In this document: positions 1-6,390 of the stretch, piece by piece
How the letters are laid out: each line of letters opens with the position of its first letter
Numbering within the stretch: position 1 is the first letter of the stretch
DNA from: Allobosea sp. Root381
GTDB lineage: Bacteria; Pseudomonadota; Alphaproteobacteria; Rhizobiales; Beijerinckiaceae
NCBI RefSeq assembly: GCF_001429395.1
Contig: NZ_LMJT01000026.1
Location: 1 to 35,072 of the forward strand
Reading direction: 5' to 3'
Length of the DNA: 35,072 bases
Program-made: the position numbers and the translations under genes
Notes under the pieces: generated by a model
The model's input: the letters and a program-made list of their open reading frames with translations, nothing else
What the model was told of the DNA's origin: nothing
The model's database searches: none

Positions 1-79
1 CAAGGCAAATCTTCCCGTCATGGTCGATGATGCAGATCGCCACCGAGCGCAGCGACACATCCAGCGCAGCGTAGAACAT
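1..79 (-). mobile_element. IS110-family transposase, N-terminal fragment (continues past the window edge)
   Basis: Reading the minus strand from the ATG at 79 gives MFYAALDVSLRSVAICIIDH and then DGKICL, the typical start of an IS110-family DEDD transposase, with the first catalytic Asp in the ALDVS motif. Only 26 codons are inside the window. A good Shine-Dalgarno (GGGAGGAAG) lies just upstream of the ATG, which supports this start. The element's non-coding end should therefore lie to the right, within about 80-280. Whether the transposase is intact cannot be seen here. Confidence 0.85.
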
Positions 80-280
80 CGCGACTTCCTCCCTCTTGGA
101 TCTGTCGAGATCCTAACGGGAGCTTGACCCCTCGCGGGTCCGCCCGATTACGCATGCTAATGGCTCTTAGCACCAGCTGACCTAGCGGCATCGGCTTATC
201 GAGCCGCAGAAAACTTCGTGCGCAGTCCGAGAGCGTGTTCGTGCGCGGGCCGGGGCCCGAATTCTTGATCCTCACGAGGG
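80..280 (-). other. Non-coding stretch upstream of the IS110 transposase, probably the element's end
   Basis: About 200 bases without a convincing gene separate the transposase start from the response regulator. In IS110-group elements the non-coding end upstream of the recombinase encodes a structured guide (bridge) RNA. Read on the minus strand, this stretch can form several short stems: GCGGCTC with partner GCCGC near 190-215, a GC-rich stem near 130-145, and GATCT/AGATC near 97-113. I cannot place the exact element boundary, and no structure was computed. The RNA assignment is family knowledge plus inference. Confidence 0.35.
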
Positions 281-302
281 GTGGAAATCCATTGTTGGAT
301 TC

Positions 303-327
303 GGAACAAGCTGCTGTATACGCTGTT
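303..327 (+). promoter_or_regulatory. EcfG-type (general stress sigma) promoter candidate
   Basis: The sequence GGAAC (303-307), 16 bases, then TGTT (324-327) matches the alphaproteobacterial EcfG consensus GGAAC-N16/17-CGTT except for the first base of the -10. It would start transcription near 334, leaving a leader of about 28 bases before the ATG at 362. This favours 362 over the upstream in-frame GTG at 281 as the real start of the response regulator, because the -35 lies inside that extension. Confidence 0.5.
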
Positions 328-361
328 CACCACCGATGACCTTGAGCACGACCACGACAAC

Positions 362-778
362 ATGACCGCCCGCATCCTCATTGTCGAAGACGAGATGATG
401 GTCGCCATGGAAATGGAAGCCATCATCGAGGACTTGGGCTTCGAGCCCATTGGCATCGCGGCCGATACGCAGCAGGCCCTCGAGCTGGCCGAGCGTCAGC
501 CAGATGTCGCCCTGGTCGATCTAAACCTGCGGGATGGCCTGACAGGGCCGGATATCGGCAAACACCTCGCCAAGCGAGGCATTCAAGTCGTCTTCGTCAC
601 GGCGAATCCCCGCATCGTTTACGATGGCGTCCCGGGCGCCCTTGGGGTCTGCGAGAAGCCCGTCGACGATGGAACGATCGCCTCGATCCTTGCCTTCGCC
701 ATCGCCAAGCGCGAGGGCCAGAACGTCATGCCGCCCCCGGGCTTCATTCCGTTCTCAAGCAACGTCGCCTCGCGCTAG
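362..778 (+). CDS. Single-domain response regulator (CheY-like receiver)
   Basis: This 138-residue protein is a lone receiver domain with no output domain. The acidic pocket is E9-D10, the phosphoacceptor is D53 (VDLNL), the switch Thr is T80 and the conserved Lys-Pro is K99-P100. Such stand-alone receivers usually take phosphate from HWE or HisKA_2 kinases and feed the general stress or light response. The neighbouring kinase on the opposite strand (755-1810) overlaps its 3' end by 24 bases and is a likely partner. A GTG at 281 would add 27 residues without family-like sequence, so I prefer the ATG at 362, downstream of an EcfG-like promoter. The exact pathway is inferred. Confidence 0.85.
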   Translation: MTARILIVEDEMMVAMEMEAIIEDLGFEPIGIAADTQQALELAERQPDVALVDLNLRDGLTGPDIGKHLAKRGIQVVFVTANPRIVYDGVPGALGVCEKPVDDGTIASILAFAIAKREGQNVMPPPGFIPFSSNVASR

Positions 779-1810
779 GTTTGCCAGCGGTACCTTCACG
801 GTCACTTTCAGCCCGTCTGGCTCCCAGGCCCGTACTAGAACGCCGTCGAGCTGGTTCTTGACGCTGACCTCGGAAAGGCGCGTTCCGAAGCCGGTGCGCG
901 AGGGCTCGCCGGCGATTGCGGGGCCGCCGGTCTCCTTCCAGACGATCGTCGCATCCTCGTCGATGATCGACATCGTGACCGCGACCTTGCCGGCATCGGT
1001 AGAAAGAGCGCCATACTTGGCAGCGTTGGTCGCCAATTCGTGGAAGAGCAGGGCGAATGGGGTTGCGCCCTTGTCGTCGACCACGATGTCGTCGCCGGCG
1101 ACCGTGATGTTCCCGGCCTCGGTGGCGGGGTAGGGCTTGAACAGATCGACGAGCATGCCGCCAAGCGTGGTGCGACCGATCGTCGGCCGGGATTCCTCAC
1201 TGTGGGGCCGCACGAACTCATGAGCTCGCCCAAGGGCGGCGATCCGCTCGCGCAGAACGGCGGCGAAGGCCTTGGCCTCGGGGGTCTGGCGAACTGAAAG
1301 GCCGATCAGACCGCCGATAACGGCAAAGATGTTTTTGATTCGGTGGGCGAGCTCGCGGCTCAAGAGCTCGTTTTGCTCGGCGGCGCGCTTGGCATCGTCA
1401 ATGTCGGTGCAGGTCCCGATCCAGCGGACGATCTTGCCCGTGCCATCCTTAACTGGCAGCGCGCGGCCCAACGTCCAGCGGTATACGCCTGTGTGGTGCT
1501 TGAGGCGGTACTCGATCTCATAGGGTTCGCCGGTCGCCAGCGAGTGGCGCCAGCGCGCCCAGGCCAGTTCCTGGTCCTGGGCATGGAACATGTCGTTCCA
1601 GCCCTCGCCATCCGTCGAGCCGGCCGGCACGCCCGTGAACTCATACCATTGGGCATTGTAGTAATCATGGAAGCCGTCAGGCTGCGTCGACCAAACCATC
1701 TGCGGCATCGCGTCCGTAAGGACGGCCAACATATGAGGGTTGTCGTCGAATATTCTCTTCGCGGTCGGCACTCGGGCTCTTTTCGATGTAACAGCGCTTC
1801 CGGCTACCAC
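755..1810 (-). CDS. PAS-domain HWE-family sensor histidine kinase
   Basis: The 351-residue soluble protein has a PAS domain (about 30-140, with the WSTQPDGFHDYYN and RWIGTCTDI segments) followed by an HWE/HisKA_2 kinase core. The phosphoacceptor is H156 in ELAHRIKN. The N box is HELATNAAKYG (257-267), the family-defining W-x-E is W291/E293, and the G box is GFGTRL (307-312). There are no membrane segments, so it should sense a cytoplasmic signal. The start used is GTG at 1810; an in-frame ATG at 1732 (MLAVLTDAM) would still keep the whole PAS domain. Its 3' end overlaps the convergent response-regulator gene by 24 bases. The ligand of the PAS domain is unknown. Confidence 0.87.
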   Translation of the reverse strand: MVAGSAVTSKRARVPTAKRIFDDNPHMLAVLTDAMPQMVWSTQPDGFHDYYNAQWYEFTGVPAGSTDGEGWNDMFHAQDQELAWARWRHSLATGEPYEIEYRLKHHTGVYRWTLGRALPVKDGTGKIVRWIGTCTDIDDAKRAAEQNELLSRELAHRIKNIFAVIGGLIGLSVRQTPEAKAFAAVLRERIAALGRAHEFVRPHSEESRPTIGRTTLGGMLVDLFKPYPATEAGNITVAGDDIVVDDKGATPFALLFHELATNAAKYGALSTDAGKVAVTMSIIDEDATIVWKETGGPAIAGEPSRTGFGTRLSEVSVKNQLDGVLVRAWEPDGLKVTVKVPLANLARGDVA

Positions 1811-1953
1811 AGGCCGACACTGACATAAATGACCGAGCCGCTACGATGCCCGTCGAGCAGACAAAGCACAGTCGGACGCAATGAAACACGTCAAATGACA
1901 TATCGCTTCGGCAGTCCGTCGCTTATCAAGCCGTTTTCGAGGCAACCAGACGT

Positions 1954-3482
1954 ATGAGCGCTGCTACCGAGCACAGCCGCATCGATGCCGAGATCGAGAA
2001 GGTAGCTAAGTCCAACGATCCCTTTGCCTCGGCGGTCCGCGCGACCCGCATGCCGATGTTGATCACGGACCCCAACCAGCCCGACAATCCGATCGTCTTC
2101 GCCAACGACGCCTTCTCGCGGCTGACCGGTTATTCCCGGGACGAGATCCTCGGCCGTAACTGTCGATTCCTCCAGGGCCCGGAGACAGACGCCGCCGCTG
2201 TCGACAGCATCCGCGACGCCATCGCGAGGCGGGCCCAGATCGAGTTGGACATCGTCAACCATCGCAAGGACGGCTCGCGCTTCCACAACCGCGTCCTGAT
2301 CTCGCCGGTGTTCGACGAGGAAGGCCACCTCGTCTATTTCTTTGCCTCGCAGTTCGACGTCACCTTGGAGAAGGAGCGCCTCGTCCGTCTCCAGCAGGAG
2401 CACGACAAGCTGGAGCGGGAAGTCGAGCGCCGCACTCGTGAGCTTCGCCTGTCCGAGGAGCGCCTGCGCTTCACGATGCAGGCGGCCCGCGTTGGTGCCT
2501 GGACGCTCGATCTTAGGAAATGCGGCTGACCACATCTGATGGCTGCAAGCGCAATTTCGGCCGGGACGAAGCGGGCCCCTTCACCTACGCTGACCTGCTT
2601 GATCAGATCGTGCCGGAGGATCGCCCGGGCATGGCTCAGTCGGTGCACGACGCCATCGAAGCCCATGCCGACTACGAACGCGAGTATCGCATCACGACGC
2701 CCCGCGGGGAAGCGCGCTGGATCATGGCGCGAGGCCGTCCTTACTACGACGCCGACGGCAAGCCGCTCAGCATGTCGGGCGTCACGCTTGACATGACGGA
2801 GAGCCGCCGGAACGAGGAGCAACGCCTCCTTCTGACCGCCGAGCTAAAGCACCGGGTTAAGAACTCCATGGCGACGATCCAGGCCATCGCTACCCAGACC
2901 ATGCGGAACGCGTCAACGCTGAAGGAGGCGTCGGAGGTTCTGACGGCACGCATGCAGTCCTTGTCGTCGGCGCACGACCTGCTGACCCGCGAGGAATGGC
3001 AGAGCGCCACCCTTGCCGAGATCGTCGCCAGCGCCACCGGCTCGTTCGACATTCCTGGTTCGCAGCGATTCCGCGTGGCTGGCCCGACGGTCAGCCTCGG
3101 CCCGCGCGCTGCCATGTCCATGGTGCTCGCTCTGCACGAGCTTTGCACCAACGCGGTGAAGTATGGAGCGCTATCCGTCGATGGCGGCTACGTCGTCGTC
3201 GACTGGCACCTGGCGCGTCATGGGACCGATCATATGATCGAATTCCGCTGGCAGGAGTTCGGCGGGCCATCGGTCACCGGAAAGCCCGGGCGGCGCGGCT
3301 TCGGATCGCGGCTCATCGAGAAGGTTCTGGCGGCTGAGCTGGACGGGAAGGCAGAGATTCAATATCTGCCCGCAGGCTTGGTCTTCACGATCACTGCGCC
3401 TCTGCCCGAGCAAGATAAGGTCAGCGGCACGCCGGACGATCATGAGATGTTCAGGCGGAACATCACTGCCTCGATCGACTAG
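1954..3482 (+). pseudogene. LOV-PAS-HWE blue-light histidine kinase, interrupted by a one-base frameshift
   Basis: The first frame (1954-2529, 191 residues) carries a LOV domain with the flavin-binding signature GRNCRFLQG, photoreactive cysteine C70, then a coiled linker (about 150-175) and the start of a PAS domain. It stops at a TGA at 2527-2529. The rest of the PAS domain and a complete HWE kinase core (ELKHRVKN, HELCTNAVKYG, WQEFGG, GFGSRLI) continue in another frame, open to 3482. The join is at 2515-2522 (agg aaa tgc); one extra base there would give a continuous protein of about 510 residues with the Brucella LOV-HK layout. An ATG at 2520 could start a separate kinase, but its possible Shine-Dalgarno is only one base away. 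A sequencing error or a true mutation are both possible. Confidence 0.8.
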
Positions 3483-3829
3483 TCGCAGACGGCCTTGAGC
3501 ATGGCCTCCGGCGAGTAGGGCTTCGGGAGGTAAGGGACGTTATCGGGCAACTCGCCGGCTCCTGGAAGGACCCGGCCGCTCGCCACGATGATCATAACCG
3601 GTGGCCAACGGTCCCTGACGGCACGGGCCAGCTTCATCCCGTCCATGGAGCCCGGCATCTCGATGTCGGTGAACAAGACGGTGATGTCTGGCCGGGTTTC
3701 GAGAAGTGCGATCGCCTCGTCGGCGTTGGCTGCCTCAAGCACGATGTGACCAGCGTCCGTAAGGAGGTCCACTGCGTCGAGCCTCAGGATCGGTTCGTCT
3801 TCGACAACCAGAATGACCAGCGGGGACAT
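3479..3829 (-). CDS. Single-domain response regulator
   Basis: This is a 116-residue receiver domain: acidic residues E10-D11, phosphoacceptor D55 (FTDIEMPG), switch Ser S84, and K103-P104 near the C-terminus. No output domain follows. It is encoded opposite the LOV kinase and overlaps that gene's 3' end by four bases, a convergent arrangement like the other kinase-regulator pair in this patch. The likely role is phosphotransfer or acting as a phosphate sink for an HWE kinase; its target is not visible. No strong Shine-Dalgarno is seen before the ATG at 3829. Confidence 0.87.
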   Translation of the reverse strand: MSPLVILVVEDEPILRLDAVDLLTDAGHIVLEAANADEAIALLETRPDITVLFTDIEMPGSMDGMKLARAVRDRWPPVMIIVASGRVLPGAGELPDNVPYLPKPYSPEAMLKAVCD

Positions 3830-3905
3830 GGAATGCTTTCAGGTGTTCAATGACACCAATGCGCGAGCGGGAAGGTTGTTGCGCGATGAGGGCGTGATAG
3901 TGCGA

Positions 3906-4196
3906 TTAATCGCGTGGACCTAGGGGAAGTTCGTTGGGGACATCCGGAGCCTGCCCGGTTTCACCCTCGCGCTCGGCCTCGAAATGCAGGGCCGCCTTGT
4001 AGACCTGGTTTCCCGCGTCATCCTGTATCCGGACCCCGTAGCGGGCGCTCTTGTCATGAGGCAGCCCTTCGCGGCACATCTCCGTCAGGGCGACCTGCGC
4101 GTCGTGCTCGGCCGCCGTCGCGTGCGGAAATTCGACGGGTTCATCGTACGTTTCGGGGCCTTGGCCGGTCTCCGTCGTGATCGTGAATTTAGGCAT
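3906..4196 (-). CDS. Small DUF6894-type protein
   Basis: This 96-residue acidic protein begins MPKFTITTETG and has the central pattern of DUF6894 proteins: an acidic stretch, a helix rich in Ala and Glu (ATAAEHDAQVALTEMCREG), then a beta-rich segment (YGVRIQDDAGNQVYKAALHF). The family is common in Methylobacterium, Bosea and Bradyrhizobium and often sits near stress genes; its biochemical role is unknown. An EcfG-like promoter lies 36-60 bases upstream of the ATG, suggesting stress-induced expression. Family assignment is by sequence pattern memory, so moderate. Confidence 0.72.
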   Translation of the reverse strand: MPKFTITTETGQGPETYDEPVEFPHATAAEHDAQVALTEMCREGLPHDKSARYGVRIQDDAGNQVYKAALHFEAEREGETGQAPDVPNELPLGPRD

Positions 4197-4231
4197 CTAC
4201 ATCTGACCCGGTGGAGGACCCCCGATCATCG

Positions 4232-4256
4232 AACACCGGTTGGAGCATTCGGTTCC
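4232..4256 (-). promoter_or_regulatory. EcfG-type promoter candidate for the DUF6894 gene
   Basis: On the minus strand the site reads GGAAC (4256-4252), 16 bases, TGTT (4235-4232). Spacing and the T variant at the first -10 base are the same as at 303-327. Transcription would start near 4225, about 28 bases before the ATG at 4196. Two sites with the same geometry relative to their genes make chance less likely. Confidence 0.55.
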
Positions 4257-4310
4257 GGCCGCGGCTGGCAGGAGTTGTCAGCGCTCGCCAACGCCGGGTC
4301 GCGACCCGAT

Positions 4311-4334
4311 TGAACCAATAGAATAAACCTCGTT
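4311..4334 (+). promoter_or_regulatory. Degenerate EcfG-like promoter upstream of the CsbD remnant
   Basis: TGAAC (4311-4315), 15 bases, CGTT (4331-4334) resembles the EcfG consensus with one -35 mismatch and a spacer one base short. It lies about 53 bases before the point where the CsbD-like reading frame begins. It may be a decayed promoter of that gene. Confidence 0.25.
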
Positions 4335-4387
4335 GTGCCGGTCGCCACCGCATTGTTCGGTCCTCTTGATCGACAGGGCATAGTCGG

Positions 4388-4588
4388 ATTGGCAGCACCA
4401 CAGACAAGATCGAGGGTCTCGCCATCGAAGCCGTCGGCAACGTTAAGCAGGCCGCTGGCCGCGTTCGCGACAGGCCCGATCTGGAGGCTGAGGGCTTGGC
4501 GCAGGAATCCGCGAGCACAAGCCCTAGCCGTGGCGTAAGCGGGACAATCGCTCACTCACTTCCGGGTTTGGGACACAGCCGTTCCTGA
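4388..4588 (+). pseudogene. CsbD-family stress protein remnant without a start codon
   Basis: The frame from 4388 reads IGSTTDKIEGLAIEAVGNVK and then QAAGRVRDRPDLEAEGLAQE, the typical N-terminal two thirds of a CsbD-like protein (usual start MGSTTDKIKG). The first codon is ATT where ATG is expected, and no ATG, GTG or TTG lies between it and the upstream in-frame TGA. After AQE the in-frame sequence no longer looks like CsbD, while another frame gives RAQALAVA and a stop at about 4537, hinting at a frameshift near 4505. It appears to be a decayed stress gene. Translation from ATT cannot be excluded. Confidence 0.6.
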
Positions 4589-4734
4589 AGAGCGTTTTGC
4601 TGCCGCCGATCGGTGCCGCGGCGCAGGTCTGAATTCCGCTCTCGTGATCTTTCTTGGAATCCCTGAATCGAGAACGAAGCGATCGCGCCTGTGAGGCGGC
4701 AACGGCGCGGGGTGCTCTGTCCTGCGTCCGAACC

Positions 4735-4802
4735 GGGCTGCACACAGCCTGGCCCGGCTACGGCGCTATTGAGGGCGCGCCGGGCCAGGCTGTGTGCAGC
4801 CC
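4735..4802. repeat. Perfect 24-bp inverted repeat with a 20-base loop
   Basis: The left arm (4735-4758, starting GGGCTGCACACAGCC) and the right arm (4779-4802) are exact reverse complements over 24 bases. The strand read downstream of the minus-strand cupin gene at 5046 meets this hairpin about 245 bases after the stop. No T-run follows on either strand, so it is not a classical intrinsic terminator. It may be an mRNA 3'-end stabiliser, a terminator of another kind, or a palindromic repeat element. Confidence 0.75.
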
Positions 4803-5045
4803 TCGTCGTCGAGCCTCAGATGAGGGCAACCGATTGAGCGGCCGGAATAAGCGTCGACCTTGTCGCTGTCGACGCCCATGTCCGAGACAAACCGCCATCC
4901 GTGAGGAGAGAGGCATAGTGCTACCGCGGTCCATTTCGTAAGCATCTGAAATCGTTTGAGTTTCATTCCACGTTCATTGGGATTCCGGATCGATAGATTC
5001 TCGGAATGAGCGGGGATCGACCGCCGACGATACGGGGGGCGAATC
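4803..5045. other. Intergenic stretch with no supported gene
   Basis: Between the hairpin and the cupin gene's stop I see only a 66-codon minus-strand reading frame (4966 down to 4766, start MKLKRFQMLTKWTAVALCL). It runs through the right arm of the hairpin and resembles nothing I recognise. There is no convincing ribosome site. I would not annotate it as a gene without expression data. Confidence 0.4.
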
Positions 5046-6245
5046 TCACTTCGCGCCGGCTTTGTAGATCTCGTTCGGGACCAGTTCCTGCCAGGTGACG
5101 GCGCTGCCGTTCAGGGCTTCGGCGATGGCAAAGTGGCTCATCGGCTCGCTGGCGGTCGCGCCGTGCCAGTGCCGGACATGTGGCGGGATCCAGACGACGT
5201 CGCCGGGGCCGACCTCTTCTCGCGGCCCGCCTTCCTTCTGCACCCATCCGCGTCCCGAGATGATGTACAGCGTCTGGCCGAGCGGATGGGTATGCCAGGC
5301 GGTGCGCGCTCCGGCGGCGAAGGTGACCGTGCCGCCGCCGATGCGAGCCGGCTCGTCGCCCCGATAGCGGCCCGAGACCTGGACCTGCCCGGTGAACTGC
5401 GCAGCCGGCCCGGTCGCCGTGTTCTCGGGCGTCGCACGGACCACCCGGATCTCGCCAGTCGCGGCCGCACCCGGCTTCACCGCCGCGTCCCGGCCGGCGA
5501 ACACCTTTTCGAGCACGGGCACGGCCGACATCGCGCGCGGCCAGCCGGCGTAGAAGCCGAGATGGGTCGCGACCTCGGCGGCCTCGATCCGCGTGAGGCC
5601 GTTGTCCATGGCGCGGTTGGCGTGGAATGGAAGCTGCTCGGGCTGACCGATCGCGATCAGAGCGGCCATGGTGACCAGGCTGCGGTCGCGCGGCGCAAGC
5701 TCGGCCCGGCGCCAGAGGTCGCCGAAGAGCACGCGGTTGGTCAGGTCAGCCAATGCGGGCGCGGTCGGCGCAACGGAGCGATTTACGGTGGCGGCCCGCG
5801 CGGCCTCGGAAGCGGACTCGAGCGTGATCGGCGGGGCTGCGCTCGCAGTCGCGGGACCAATCTTGCGCTCGTCGAAGACCTTCTTCACCTCGGTCACGGC
5901 CGAGATCGCGTTCGGCCAGCCGGTGTAGAGGGCGAGCTGGGTGATGAGTTCCCCGATTTCGGCCGGGGTCACGCCATTGTCGAGCGCCCGCCGCGTGTGT
6001 CCCGGGATCTGCCCGGTCTTGCCGGTCGAGACCAGCGCCGCGACGGTGATCAGGCTACGATCGCGCGGCGCGAGTTCTTTGCGGAGCCACACCTCACCGA
6101 AGAGCACGTCGTCGGTGAAATGCCCGAGCCCGGGCGCAATGTCGTAGACCGGTGCAGGTGCGACACGATTGCGCCGGTTCTCTTGAGCCTCGACGCCCGT
6201 CGCCGCCAGTGCCGCGATCGCCAGTCCTGTCGCAATGTTCTTCAT
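5046..6245 (-). CDS. Exported fusion of two carboxymuconolactone-decarboxylase-like domains and a cupin
   Basis: The 399-residue protein starts with a Sec-type signal peptide (MKNIATGLAIAALAATGVEA). Two CMD/AhpD-like domains follow (about 35-130 and 150-245), each with the LAPRDRSL, ALDNG or AMDNG, and YxGWP motifs but no Cys pair. A C-terminal cupin (about 275-390) resembles bacterial cupin hydroxynitrile lyases: H318, H320, Q324 (WHTHPLGQT) and the RHWHG motif at 358-362 form a plausible metal site. The ATG at 6245 is preferred over the adjacent GTG at 6248. It follows the molybdenum oxidoreductase genes, separated by an 18-bp hairpin. The reaction is unknown; a periplasmic role on hydroxy-nitriles, lactones or aldehydes is conjecture. 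Confidence 0.87.
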   Translation of the reverse strand: MKNIATGLAIAALAATGVEAQENRRNRVAPAPVYDIAPGLGHFTDDVLFGEVWLRKELAPRDRSLITVAALVSTGKTGQIPGHTRRALDNGVTPAEIGELITQLALYTGWPNAISAVTEVKKVFDERKIGPATASAAPPITLESASEAARAATVNRSVAPTAPALADLTNRVLFGDLWRRAELAPRDRSLVTMAALIAIGQPEQLPFHANRAMDNGLTRIEAAEVATHLGFYAGWPRAMSAVPVLEKVFAGRDAAVKPGAAATGEIRVVRATPENTATGPAAQFTGQVQVSGRYRGDEPARIGGGTVTFAAGARTAWHTHPLGQTLYIISGRGWVQKEGGPREEVGPGDVVWIPPHVRHWHGATASEPMSHFAIAEALNGSAVTWQELVPNEIYKAGAK

Positions 6246-6261
6246 CACCTAGGTCTCCCTG

Positions 6262-6315
6262 CGAGCCTCGGCTCGAACGAAGCGGACAAAGCGGTCCCGT
6301 TCGAGCCGAGGCTCG
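6262..6315. terminator. Perfect 18-bp hairpin between the molybdenum subunit gene and the CMD-cupin gene
   Basis: The arms at 6262-6279 (CGAGCCTCGGCTCGAACG) and 6298-6315 are exact reverse complements, with an 18-base loop. The hairpin lies 75 bases after the stop of the minus-strand oxidoreductase gene and 17 bases before the next gene's start. No T-run follows on the minus strand. It could terminate, attenuate or stabilise the upstream mRNA. Confidence 0.55.
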
Positions 6316-6390
6316 TTTCAAATCCGGATGGAAAGTCGGTCGTCGTTGCCGGGCCCGCACGGCGAGGTGCGGGCGCGGGCGCTCGGATCG

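Noticed and set aside
4766..4966. Minus-strand 66-codon frame starting MKLKRFQMLTKW
   Set aside because: It has no similarity I recognise and no ribosome site, and it runs through one arm of the 24-bp hairpin.
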